Assembly: GCF_000024885.1 (NCBI RefSeq)
Contig: NC_013512.1
Location: forward strand, 2,046,001 to 2,110,000
Direction of reading: 5' to 3'
Length of the DNA stretch: 64,000 nt
Source: Sulfurospirillum deleyianum DSM 6946
GTDB lineage: Bacteria > Campylobacterota > Campylobacteria > Campylobacterales > Sulfurospirillaceae
Each line of letters begins with the position of its first letter. Position 1 is the stretch's first letter. Positions 43,359 to 51,997 of this stretch are shown piece after piece. Below the pieces are notes generated by a model, which worked only from the letters and a program-made list of their open reading frames with translations, ran no database searches and was not told the origin of the DNA. The translations under genes were made by a program, and so were the position numbers.

Positions 43359-44988
43359 TATGCAACTGCTAACTCTCATTAACCAAAAACTAGAAACCAT
43401 TAAGTTTTCCAATAAAACGAAAATTTTAATTGTCATTATTTTAAGTGGAATTATGACCATTGGTTTTTTAATGTTTGTTTCCATTTTTGCACTCAAATAT
43501 GACTATGAAACGTTGTTTCAAAAGCACACTCAACCGCAAGTGGATTTAGAAGAGCTCAAAGACCTTTACTGCGTAAATATCAATGAAACGTTGCACGACA
43601 TCAAAGAGAAACAAATCAGCAATGCCGACGCCATAGAGGTCATTCAACTCGCACAACAAATTACCCATAAACAGTGGCACAGCTATCAAGATGCCATCCA
43701 TCATCCCATTGGCGGACTGCCCTATTTTGCAAGTCGCTGGCTCAATCTCTTTTTAGTCGCCCCTAAACTGCCTGAAAAAACCCTCTTTCAGCAGGGAATT
43801 ATTGAGAAAATAAATCTTAAAATGCACGAATTGGATGTCAAAACCAACACACTTTTGGATTTTTTACGCAACAACACTTTAGCGCAAGAAGCGTGGATTG
43901 TGGATGAGATTATGTTAGAGACCAACTCTTTAAATATTTATCTCTCGAGTTTAATTACCACCCATTTAAAACAATCCATTACCGAGAAGCAGATTAACGA
44001 CAAACTCTTTCAAACCAGTACGTTTATGCTTATTTTTCTTATTGGACTGATTTTCTTTTTCATCTCAATGGTTCTTTTTACTATCATTAACCATTTTAAA
44101 AATCTCAATGCCTACTTAGAGGAAAATGTCTCGCTTAAAACCAAAGAGCTTCAAGAGCTTAACGACTCCCTTGCTTTGCGGGTAAAAAAAGAGGTGGAGA
44201 ACAGTCGTAAAAAAGACAACATCATGTTCCAACAAGCCCGTCTTGCCAGTCTTGGAGAGATGCTTCAAAACATCGCCCACCAATGGAGACAACCTCTGGG
44301 CTCTTTGATGATGATTATTCAAAGTTTTGAAAGTAAATTTTTAGCCAAAAAACTGACCGAAGAGTTTGTGACCAGCCGTGTGGCGGATGCGCAAATGCTC
44401 TCCCAAAATATGTCCGATACCTTAGAGGATTTTCGCACCTTTTTCAATCCCAATAAGAGCAAAAAAGAGTTTAGCCTCAAAGAGGTCATTCAAAAGTCGA
44501 TTGACCTCTCCAAATACCAATTAGAGAGAGAAGCGATTGATTTGCACTTTTTCCTCAAAGAAGATTTGCGTGTGTTTGGCTTTAAAAATGAGCTGATTCA
44601 CGTCCTACTTAACCTGATTGGGAACTCTAAAGATATTTTAGCCTCCAAAGCAGAATTACCCCAACGTATTATTCATATTATTGCCAAAGAGAACGAACAA
44701 GCGATTTATATTAATGTTATTGATAACGGTGGGGGCATAAAAAGTGATATTATTCCTAAAGTCTTTGATCCTTACTTTACCACCAAACATCAAAGTGTGG
44801 GGACGGGCATTGGACTTTTTATGTCCAAACAGATGGTTGAAAAACATATGCATGGAAAGATTACATGTAAAAACATTCGCCATAAATTAGGCACAGCCAA
44901 ACTCTGGTCATGTGCGATGTTTACCATTACGATTCCAAAAAATATTCAGATGACTGAAGAGGACAACGATGAACAAGCGCAACTTTGA
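43348..44988 (+). CDS. sensor histidine kinase paired with ligand-binding protein
   Basis: 546 aa; start 43348 or 43360 (both ATG) overlap or abut the preceding stop. Transmembrane helix near residues 30-50, a periplasmic helical domain, a second helix near 230, a coiled coil, then H-box LGEMLQNIAHQWRQPLGSLM and ATPase boxes NLIGNSKDIL, DNGGGIKSDI, GTGIGLFMSK. All key residues are present. It overlaps the regulator gene by 20 bp. Confidence 0.87.
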   Translation: MSTNMQLLTLINQKLETIKFSNKTKILIVIILSGIMTIGFLMFVSIFALKYDYETLFQKHTQPQVDLEELKDLYCVNINETLHDIKEKQISNADAIEVIQLAQQITHKQWHSYQDAIHHPIGGLPYFASRWLNLFLVAPKLPEKTLFQQGIIEKINLKMHELDVKTNTLLDFLRNNTLAQEAWIVDEIMLETNSLNIYLSSLITTHLKQSITEKQINDKLFQTSTFMLIFLIGLIFFFISMVLFTIINHFKNLNAYLEENVSLKTKELQELNDSLALRVKKEVENSRKKDNIMFQQARLASLGEMLQNIAHQWRQPLGSLMMIIQSFESKFLAKKLTEEFVTSRVADAQMLSQNMSDTLEDFRTFFNPNKSKKEFSLKEVIQKSIDLSKYQLEREAIDLHFFLKEDLRVFGFKNELIHVLLNLIGNSKDILASKAELPQRIIHIIAKENEQAIYINVIDNGGGIKSDIIPKVFDPYFTTKHQSVGTGIGLFMSKQMVEKHMHGKITCKNIRHKLGTAKLWSCAMFTITIPKNIQMTEEDNDEQAQL

Positions 44989-45643
44989 ATTATTGGGAAG
45001 TTTTACTGTACTCTACCTTGAAGATGAAGCGGATTTGCTCAAGCATACCAGCTCTATCCTAGAAGACTTTGTCAAAACCATCTATCCTGCCCAAACCATT
45101 GACGAGGCTTTGAAGATTATTACGCATGAAAAGGTAGATGTCATCATCTCAGATATTCACCTGCGCAATGGCAATGGTCTTGATTTTTTACGCAAGGTAA
45201 AACTAGAACTTGAATTAGAAATTCCTTCCATCGTTACAACAGCTTTTAGCGATACAGAGTATTTGCTTGATGCGATTAAGTTGCATGTTGATAATTATTT
45301 GATTAAACCTGTGAATATCAAAGAGCTTTTAAACTCATTGCACGACGTTTTACTTCCTCGCATTCAAGCCAAAGAGATTGAACGCTCTTACAATATCATC
45401 AAAACCATCTCCGCTGTGACCGATAGCAAACAGGTCGAAATCATCCGTTTCATCATCAAAAATTTGGACAATGACAATATGCTCAACTACTCTTACAGTG
45501 AAATTATGGAACAAGTCGATGTGAGCAAACCAACGGTCATTAAGCTCTTTAAACAATTAAGCGATCAAGGGATTCTCACCAAAATCCAAAACAAAAAATA
45601 CCTTTTTAATGAGACACAACTACCGCTTCCGGAGGATGTATGA
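44969..45643 (+). CDS. response regulator with C-terminal HTH, upstream of selA
   Basis: 224 aa. The receiver has LYLEDEADLL, phosphoacceptor Asp in VIISDIHLRNG and Lys in DNYLIKPVNI. The C-terminal part (NYSYSEIMEQVDVSKPTVIK, LFKQLSDQGILTKI) is a small winged helix, unlike OmpR or NtrC types. The stop overlaps selA (ATGA). It is cotranscribed with the kinase and probably with selA-selB, so it likely tunes formate dehydrogenase or Sec synthesis. Confidence 0.83.
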   Translation: MNKRNFELLGSFTVLYLEDEADLLKHTSSILEDFVKTIYPAQTIDEALKIITHEKVDVIISDIHLRNGNGLDFLRKVKLELELEIPSIVTTAFSDTEYLLDAIKLHVDNYLIKPVNIKELLNSLHDVLLPRIQAKEIERSYNIIKTISAVTDSKQVEIIRFIIKNLDNDNMLNYSYSEIMEQVDVSKPTVIKLFKQLSDQGILTKIQNKKYLFNETQLPLPEDV

Positions 45644-46977
45644 ACCCTTTACGCACCCTTCCTAAAATTGACAAGTGCCTTGCCCATCCGCTTTTTCAAG
45701 ACGCCAACGCAACATGGGTTATGAAAATCGCCCGTGAAAAGATTGAAACACTGCGTCAAGCACTGCTTTGCAAAGAGCTTGAATATGTGGATGAAGAAGC
45801 ACTGATGTTAGAGATTAAAAAGGCGTATGACGCACTTTTTACCCCATCGCTAAAACCTCTTATCAACGCCACTGGCGTTATTTTACACACCAATATGGGC
45901 AGAAGTCTTATCTCTAAAACCTTACTAGAGCGTGCAAGCACCGTCATTTGCAACTACTCAAATCTTGAGTACAACCTCGAAGAAGGGTGTCGAGGGGAGC
46001 GTTATGAACATGTCAGCCATCATCTCAAAGCCCTCTTAGGCGTGGAAGATGTATTGGTAGTCAATAACAACGCTTCCGCCGTTTTTCTTATCTTAAACAC
46101 CTTTGCCAAAGCCAAAGAAGTGATCGTTTCACGAGGCGAATTGGTTGAAATCGGAGGAAGCTTTCGCATTCCTGAGGTGATGAAACAAAGTGGAGCAACG
46201 CTCGTTGAAGTAGGCGCAACCAACAAAACTAAAAAAAGTGATTATGAAAACGCCATCAGCGAAAATACGGTGATGCTGATGAAAGTACACCAGTCTAATT
46301 TTTCCATTGAAGGCTTTAGTGAAGCGCTCTGCTACGAAGAGATTAAAAGACTCGCTACGCAACACTCCCTTTTAGACTATTACGATTTAGGCAGTGGGTA
46401 TCTTCCCAAACTCCCTTACAATTTAGGTAACCGTGAACACTCTTTACACGAGATTCTTACATGCAATCCCTCACTCATCAGTTTTAGTGGCGATAAACTC
46501 TTTGGAAGCGTTCAAGCAGGCATTATCGCAGGACGGGCTGATTTAATCGCACAGCTTAAAAAAAACCAGCTCTTACGCATGTTACGGGTCGATAAAATCA
46601 CCCTAAGCCTCTTAGAAGAGAGCATTAAAGCCTACCTTAAAGAGGAGTGGGAGGAGATTCCAACCCTTTGGCTACTCTTTCGAAGTATCGAAGAACTTAC
46701 CCAAAGAGCCTTACATGTAAAAGAGGTAATTGGGGAACCTTACTGTGAGCTTGTAAAGAGTGAAACGTACATGGGCGGAGGCACACTTCCCAATCGAAAA
46801 TTTCCAACCATTGCGTTACATGTAAAAGGTAAAGCCACCCTTTTAGAGCGTAAATTTCGTGAAAATTTCGTTATTGGACGCATCGAGGAGGATAAATTTT
46901 TACTCGATTTTCGAACCATTCTCCCCCACAATGAAGCCACGCTTATTAGCATCATACAACGCATTATAGGATACTAA
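45640..46977 (+). CDS. selA: L-seryl-tRNA(Sec) selenium transferase
   Basis: 445 aa, near the family length. It converts Ser-tRNA(Sec) to Sec-tRNA(Sec) with selenophosphate and PLP. INATGVILHTNMGRSLISK, EYNLEEGCRGERYEH and the PLP lysine in SFSGDKLFGSVQAGII are intact. It overlaps the regulator gene by 4 bp and is followed at once by selB. Two TTACATGTAA copies lie in its 3' part, read as LHVK. Confidence 0.94.
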   Translation: MNPLRTLPKIDKCLAHPLFQDANATWVMKIAREKIETLRQALLCKELEYVDEEALMLEIKKAYDALFTPSLKPLINATGVILHTNMGRSLISKTLLERASTVICNYSNLEYNLEEGCRGERYEHVSHHLKALLGVEDVLVVNNNASAVFLILNTFAKAKEVIVSRGELVEIGGSFRIPEVMKQSGATLVEVGATNKTKKSDYENAISENTVMLMKVHQSNFSIEGFSEALCYEEIKRLATQHSLLDYYDLGSGYLPKLPYNLGNREHSLHEILTCNPSLISFSGDKLFGSVQAGIIAGRADLIAQLKKNQLLRMLRVDKITLSLLEESIKAYLKEEWEEIPTLWLLFRSIEELTQRALHVKEVIGEPYCELVKSETYMGGGTLPNRKFPTIALHVKGKATLLERKFRENFVIGRIEEDKFLLDFRTILPHNEATLISIIQRIIGY

Positions 46978-48813
46978 ATGGATTATATTATTATTGGAAC
47001 CGCAGGACATGTTGATCATGGGAAAACGGCACTTATTACAGCACTTACAGGCTTTGAAGGCGATACCCTCGAAGAGGAAAAACGCCGAGGCATTACCATC
47101 AATCTTAGCTTTTCCTCCATGCAAAATGAAACGAAAAATGTTGCGTTTATCGACGTTCCAGGACACGAAAAACTCTTAAAAAATATGATTGCAGGAGCTT
47201 TTGGTTTTGATGCAAGTTTAGTGGTCATTGATGCGAATGAAGGCATTATGCCACAAACCAAAGAGCATTTAGAGATTTTAAACCTCTTACATGTAAAAAA
47301 TATCATCATCGCGCTCACGAAAAAAGACCTTGCTTCAGAAGAGGTGATTGCGCTTCGCAACTATGAGATTACTGAGCATTTTAAAAACCTTAAAAATCTC
47401 CATTTGGTGGAAATTATTCCGGTAAGTATTTACGAGCCAAATACCATTCAAACGCTCAAAAATGCCCTTTTTGCACTGCCTACTCTGACGAAAAAAAGCA
47501 ACGGACTCTTTCGCTACTATGTGGATAGAAGCTTCTCTATCGCAGGGGCTGGAACCGTTGTCACAGGAACGGTTTTAGATGGCAGCATTAAAGTGGGTGA
47601 AAAAATCTACGCCCCAGAGATTGAAAAAGAGTTTCTCATCCGTAATCTTCAAGTCCATGAACACGACGTAGAGACCGCCCACTCCTCCCAAAGAACCGCT
47701 ATCAACCTGCAAAGTGCCCAAAAAACGGCGTTTGAAAAAGGAGCTTTGCTGTGTAAAAAAGGGTATATCCGAGGCTTTGATGTTGCTGATGTCTGGTTGG
47801 AAGGCATTGGAGGGTATCATCTCAAACACAACAGTAAGGTGATTTTATTTGTCGGAACCAAACAAGTTGAGGCACGTATTTTGTTTTACGAAACCGAAGA
47901 GAGTGCCCCCTATGGTTATGCCAAATTACAATTTCAGAACAAACTTTTTTTAGTGCATGATGAGCCTTTTATTATCTGTGCGAGTGGTCGAACCATTGGT
48001 GGAGGGCGAGTGCTCAATCCTATTAATGACCCGATGAAGAAAAAAGTCAAACTTGAATTGCTCAAAGCCTTAGATACCAAAAATTTTAAAGAGGCTTTTA
48101 CCATTTTGGTTTCCATGCATAAACACGGCTTTGGACTAATCTCCTCTAACCAACGCTTTGGACTCAACCATGATGAGGCAATCGCCATTGCTCGAAGTAT
48201 GGAAGGCATTTTTGTGGATGAAAAAGGGTTGGTTCTCTACCCTTTAGAGATGCAACATGAGTTAGAAAAAGTGATTAAAGCCATCTACACTAAAAATCGC
48301 TATGCCCTACTCTCCGCCACATCACTCTCCTTAAAACTCAAATGGGCGAGTGCTCTTCTTATAGAGAGTGTCCTTCAAAAACTCTGCAATGAGGGAACGC
48401 TTGATTTGGTGAACGGTGTCTATAAAAACGCCCAAATTCAGATTGACAATATCGAAACACTCATCGAAGATACGGTTTATGACATTTTGAGCAAAGCAGG
48501 GTTTACACCCGATGCGCCATACAATATCTATGATGATTTGGACATTGACCGTAAAATGGGTGATGATGCCCTTAAGAGCCTCACACGGGCTAAAAAAGTC
48601 ATCCGTTTAGAACATAACCTCTTTGTCACCAGTACAGCGCTCAGTGAGATGGTACAAAAGATGAGAGACATTATGCGCAAAAACGAGGGCATTGATATTA
48701 AGATTTTGAAAGAGCAGTGTGATATGAGCCGAAAATATTTGGTAGCGTACCTTGATTATCTCGATAATTTTGATGATATCAAAAAAGAGGGAACCAAACG
48801 CGTATTTCTTTAA
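46978..48813 (+). CDS. selB: selenocysteine-specific elongation factor SelB
   Basis: 611 aa. GTPase G1 GTAGHVDHGKTALITALTG, G3 DVPGHEKLLKNMIAG and G4 LTKKDL are present, followed by EF-Tu-like domains and C-terminal winged helices (ISSNQRFGLNHDEAIAIARS, IDIKILKEQCDMSRKYLVAY) that bind the SECIS hairpin. It starts directly after the selA stop. It delivers Sec-tRNA to the UGA of fdhA. The tRNA(Sec) gene was not found in the window. Confidence 0.94.
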   Translation: MDYIIIGTAGHVDHGKTALITALTGFEGDTLEEEKRRGITINLSFSSMQNETKNVAFIDVPGHEKLLKNMIAGAFGFDASLVVIDANEGIMPQTKEHLEILNLLHVKNIIIALTKKDLASEEVIALRNYEITEHFKNLKNLHLVEIIPVSIYEPNTIQTLKNALFALPTLTKKSNGLFRYYVDRSFSIAGAGTVVTGTVLDGSIKVGEKIYAPEIEKEFLIRNLQVHEHDVETAHSSQRTAINLQSAQKTAFEKGALLCKKGYIRGFDVADVWLEGIGGYHLKHNSKVILFVGTKQVEARILFYETEESAPYGYAKLQFQNKLFLVHDEPFIICASGRTIGGGRVLNPINDPMKKKVKLELLKALDTKNFKEAFTILVSMHKHGFGLISSNQRFGLNHDEAIAIARSMEGIFVDEKGLVLYPLEMQHELEKVIKAIYTKNRYALLSATSLSLKLKWASALLIESVLQKLCNEGTLDLVNGVYKNAQIQIDNIETLIEDTVYDILSKAGFTPDAPYNIYDDLDIDRKMGDDALKSLTRAKKVIRLEHNLFVTSTALSEMVQKMRDIMRKNEGIDIKILKEQCDMSRKYLVAYLDYLDNFDDIKKEGTKRVFL

Positions 48814-48838
48814 AAGAGGCAAAGGCTCTGCCTCTTTT
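48812..48838 (+). terminator. hairpin terminator after selB
   Basis: 10-bp perfect stem AAAAGAGGCA / TGCCTCTTTT with 7-nt loop, overlapping the selB stop region. Confidence 0.8.
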
Positions 48839-48859
48839 AAAACTCTCTTTTACCCTAGG

Positions 48860-48940
48860 TTAACGTATTAAAATAAAACACGTTGCCATTAAAGCAATCA
48901 CTTCAGGGGCGTATTTGGCATAACTAAACCATAGACGCAT
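48860..48940 (-). CDS. 26-aa putative membrane micro-protein
   Basis: A minus-strand frame reads MRLWFSYAKYAPEVIALMAT then CFILIR. GAAGGAT is placed 6 bp before the ATG, a good ribosome site. The second half is hydrophobic enough for one short membrane helix, recalling subunit-like micro-proteins of respiratory complexes. No family is recognised. It is alone between selB and the flavoprotein operon; upstream 48941-49262 has only A/T-rich promoter sequence. Confidence 0.4.
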   Translation of the reverse strand: MRLWFSYAKYAPEVIALMATCFILIR

Positions 48941-49186
48941 AGACTATCCTTCATTTTTTTAACCGTTAAGCATTCTGCGTTCCTTTTCATGATATTGGCG
49001 GTCTATTTCATTATTTACTTAAAAAAATCTTTATATGTAAAAAGTACTTTTTTCTTTTATTTATACTTCTTTGAACTATAAACTAGCCATTTTTAGGGAT
49101 TTATCGCCTATTGTTTTCTAAAGAATTATCCCATTTTTATAAAAAGTAACATCAAAAATTCAAAAATACATTTTTGCTCATATCTC

Positions 49187-49227
49187 ACATTAAATATCAC
49201 AGCTAGTTGTTAAAATTAAGCTGGAAG
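49187..49227 (+). promoter_or_regulatory. conserved promoter block of flavoprotein gene 1
   Basis: A 41-bp block starting ACATTAAATAT and ending AATTAAGCTGGAA aligns without gaps to 54181-54221 before the second flavoprotein gene. It probably holds the binding site of a common regulator. Confidence 0.5.
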
Positions 49228-49262
49228 TAAAAAATAAACTTTTAATCAAGAGGAGATTTACC

Positions 49263-50825
49263 ATGAGTCAAGAGACGATGTCCAGACGTGACGCTCTAAA
49301 ATTTGGTGTTCTAGGTGCGGGAGCTGCGATGCTTACTGCGAGTCAAGCAATGGCGGCGGCACCTATGGAGAAAGATGTTAAGTTTGATGAGGAGTACGAT
49401 GTTATTGTGATCGGCTCTGGTTTTGCTGGACTTGCCGCTGCAGCTAAAGCGGCTGAGCGAGGCTTAAAAGTGCTTATTTTAGAAAAAATGGGACGTGTGG
49501 GAGGAAACTCTGTTATTAACGGTGGTGCGTTTGCCGTGCCAATGAACCCAGATCAAGCAGCCTTTGGCATTAAAGACTCTAAAGAGCTTTTCATTAACGA
49601 TGCACTGAAAGCAGGTTTGGGTATCAACCACGTAGAGATGTTAGAGACTATTTTTGCTCGTGCCTTAGAGACGTTTGATTTTACGGTTAAATGTGGTGCG
49701 AAATATCAAACAGGCAAAAAACCAACATGGTTTGGTGGTCATTCTGTGAACAGAACGATTGTGACTGAAAACATGAGTGGTTCAGCCATTATTCAGCCGA
49801 TGGCAGCTTTTGTTGAGAAATTACCTGGTTGTAAACTTCTTACTCGTGCAAAATTTGATGATTTTGTTATGAGCAATGATGGTACGTCTGTTTTAGGCGT
49901 CACAGCACGTATTAACTACCGTTTTGATAAAAAACTTATCAGCGACGATATGGAAAACACTTCAGGTGAGAAAAAAGTTTTCCGTGCGAAAAAAGGTGTC
50001 ATTTTAGCCAGTGGTGGTTTTTCTATGGATAAAATCTACCGCAAAATGCAAGATCCAAGAATCGCTTATGATCAAGATGCAACCAACCACGATGGCGCAA
50101 CCGCAGGCGCTCTGCTAAAAGCCTTCCAAATTGGAGCTCTTCCTATACACATTGACTGGATTCAACAAGGACCATGGGCTAGTCCAGATGAAAGAGGTTT
50201 TGGTGTCGCACCACTGCTCACACAACAAGGTCTTTTTGTTCATGGTGTTGCTGTGGATGTACGAAACGGTAAGCGTTTTATGAATGAAATGGCAGATCGT
50301 AAAACCAGAGCGGATGCTGAGTATGTTATCCTAAGAGAAGCACCCAAAGCCTTCCCAGTTGCGATTGGTACCTACAATACATTCGAAGAACAGATTTACG
50401 CAGCAGTTGAAAAAGGACTCCAATCTGGCGTTATGAAAAAATTTGACACCCTTGATGCTTTGGCGGCGAACTACAAAATTCCAGCTGATGCGCTCAAAGA
50501 GACCATTAAAGTTTACAATGAAACAGCGTTAGCGGGTAAAGAAGATCAGTTTAAAAAACAAACACTTAAAGACCTTAAAGCAGCACCGATTGATATGAAA
50601 GGACCTTTTTATGCGATTCGTTTGATGCCAAAACCTCACCATACCATGGGTGGTTTAAAAATTGACACCAAAGCACGTGTAATTTCAGGAAATACAGGTA
50701 AACCAATCCCCGGACTTTTCGCAGCCGGAGAGGTAACAGGTGGAACTCATGGCGCAAGCCGATTGGGTAGCTATGCTATTTCTGATTGTCTTGTCTTTGG
50801 AATGATTGCAGGAGAAACGATTTAA
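49263..50825 (+). CDS. TAT-exported fumarate-reductase-like flavoprotein, copy 1
   Basis: 520 aa. TAT signal SRRDALKFGVLGAGAAML, then FAD fold DVIVIGSGFAGLAAAAKAAE and the fumarate-reductase/urocanate-reductase class region. Catalytic-type residues appear in RFMNEMADRKTRADAEYVIL (Arg), PHHTMGGLKID (His) and GEVTGGTHGASRLG (Arg). The HPT motif that clamps fumarate is replaced by QQGPWASPDE, so the acceptor is probably another enoate-like compound. It has no haem domain; electrons would come from the cytochromes encoded next. RBS AGAGGAG. Confidence 0.85.
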   Translation: MSQETMSRRDALKFGVLGAGAAMLTASQAMAAAPMEKDVKFDEEYDVIVIGSGFAGLAAAAKAAERGLKVLILEKMGRVGGNSVINGGAFAVPMNPDQAAFGIKDSKELFINDALKAGLGINHVEMLETIFARALETFDFTVKCGAKYQTGKKPTWFGGHSVNRTIVTENMSGSAIIQPMAAFVEKLPGCKLLTRAKFDDFVMSNDGTSVLGVTARINYRFDKKLISDDMENTSGEKKVFRAKKGVILASGGFSMDKIYRKMQDPRIAYDQDATNHDGATAGALLKAFQIGALPIHIDWIQQGPWASPDERGFGVAPLLTQQGLFVHGVAVDVRNGKRFMNEMADRKTRADAEYVILREAPKAFPVAIGTYNTFEEQIYAAVEKGLQSGVMKKFDTLDALAANYKIPADALKETIKVYNETALAGKEDQFKKQTLKDLKAAPIDMKGPFYAIRLMPKPHHTMGGLKIDTKARVISGNTGKPIPGLFAAGEVTGGTHGASRLGSYAISDCLVFGMIAGETI

Positions 50826-50827
50826 TC

Positions 50828-51268
50828 ATGTGTAACAAAAAAACTCTTTTTTCTATAGGAGTTTTTCTTCTTCTTAGTGCTATTTCTCTGATTGGCAGTG
50901 AGGCGACAACGCCCTCTCCTGCCAAAGAGATTCCAATCAGCGCTGAGATGAAAGAGAAGTTTCCTATCAAAGCTCATCATGCCAAACTCTCTTTGAGATG
51001 TACGGACTGTCATGAGGGGCAAGGGGATAACCCTGAAAACTTTAAAGCGATTGGGGATGAGGGATGTCTATCTTGTCATAAAACCAAACAGTATTTGGCA
51101 GAGAGACTTAAATTTATGGATGCATTACATGTCAATCCACACAACTCGATTCATGATGGTCCAAAACTCTATTGCGATGAGTGCCACTTTGAGCACCAAA
51201 AATCAGACAATATGTGTTTAAGCTGTCACAGCAATGATGTGAAACTTTGGATGAGGGAGACACCATGA
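50828..51268 (+). CDS. periplasmic tetraheme cytochrome c
   Basis: 146 aa from the ATG at 50828 (an earlier in-frame ATG overlaps the flavoprotein). Signal peptide LFSIGVFLLLSAISLIG. Four CxxCH sites: CTDCH, CLSCH, CDECH, CLSCH, the pattern of the haem domain of flavocytochrome c fumarate reductases. Here it is a separate polypeptide that would reduce the flavoprotein. It overlaps the next gene by 4 bp. Confidence 0.87.
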   Translation: MCNKKTLFSIGVFLLLSAISLIGSEATTPSPAKEIPISAEMKEKFPIKAHHAKLSLRCTDCHEGQGDNPENFKAIGDEGCLSCHKTKQYLAERLKFMDALHVNPHNSIHDGPKLYCDECHFEHQKSDNMCLSCHSNDVKLWMRETP

Positions 51269-51897
51269 TGCAAAAACTTCTTTTGTTTATCAAGAGTAAA
51301 CTTTTTCTCTTTGGTGCAGTGGGTGTTGTTATTGGTCTTTTCTTCTCATTAGCGATGTATGAGGGACTTCATCGAACCAGTGATGATAAATTTTGTATCG
51401 TTTGTCATGAGATGGCACCGATGGTGGCGGCCTATCACAACGACGTCCATGGAGGTGCTGGTAAAACAGGTATTAAAGTCACGTGTGTTACCTGCCACTT
51501 ACCTCATGACAATGTTCTTGCATATATTGCAACCAAAGCTAGAAATGGTGTGGTTGAGGGCGCAATTCACTTTTTTGGCAATCCTGATGCGATTGATTGG
51601 CATGCCAACCGTGCTAAAAAAGAGCATTTTGTAGAAGATGGTGGTTGTATTGGATGTCATACCAACTATAAGACCAATACCAATATCAGTGCTAAAGGTT
51701 TAAAAATGCATGCGCATTACGATAGCCTTAAAGATACGGATAAAAAAATTGGATGTGCGTCATGCCACGTTGAAGTGGGACACCATGGACTTAAATCTAT
51801 GTTGAACTACTACAAACCTGAGTATCCGTATTACAACGGTAAATTAGATAAGAAAAAAGAAGAAGTTGAGAAAAAACTCAATGAAACTTTGAAGTAA
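51265..51897 (+). CDS. NapC/NirT-family membrane tetraheme cytochrome c
   Basis: 210 aa from the first of two adjacent ATGs at 51265, overlapping the previous stop. One N-terminal helix (LFLFGAVGVVIGLFFSLAMY) anchors it; four sites CIVCH, CVTCH, CIGCH, CASCH follow, with the His-rich AAYHNDVHGG region. It oxidises menaquinol and feeds the soluble cytochrome and flavoprotein. The C-terminus is Lys/Glu-rich. Confidence 0.88.
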   Translation: MMQKLLLFIKSKLFLFGAVGVVIGLFFSLAMYEGLHRTSDDKFCIVCHEMAPMVAAYHNDVHGGAGKTGIKVTCVTCHLPHDNVLAYIATKARNGVVEGAIHFFGNPDAIDWHANRAKKEHFVEDGGCIGCHTNYKTNTNISAKGLKMHAHYDSLKDTDKKIGCASCHVEVGHHGLKSMLNYYKPEYPYYNGKLDKKKEEVEKKLNETLK

Positions 51898-51947
51898 CGG
51901 GCAAAAAGTCGCCCGTTGCCTCTTTCGTTTCACGGAAAGCAACGGGC
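51896..51947 (+). promoter_or_regulatory. three-part repeat able to form two exclusive hairpins before porin
   Basis: AACGGGC (51896-51902), GCCCGTTGC (51911-51919) and GCAACGGGC (51939-51947): the middle element can pair with either neighbour. The arrangement recalls an attenuator, or simply a terminator followed by partial read-through, between napC-like gene and porin. Confidence 0.55.
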
Positions 51948-51997
51948 AGGTTTACTTTACTTTGTTCACACAAAGTGAAATGAAACAAGGAAGAAAT

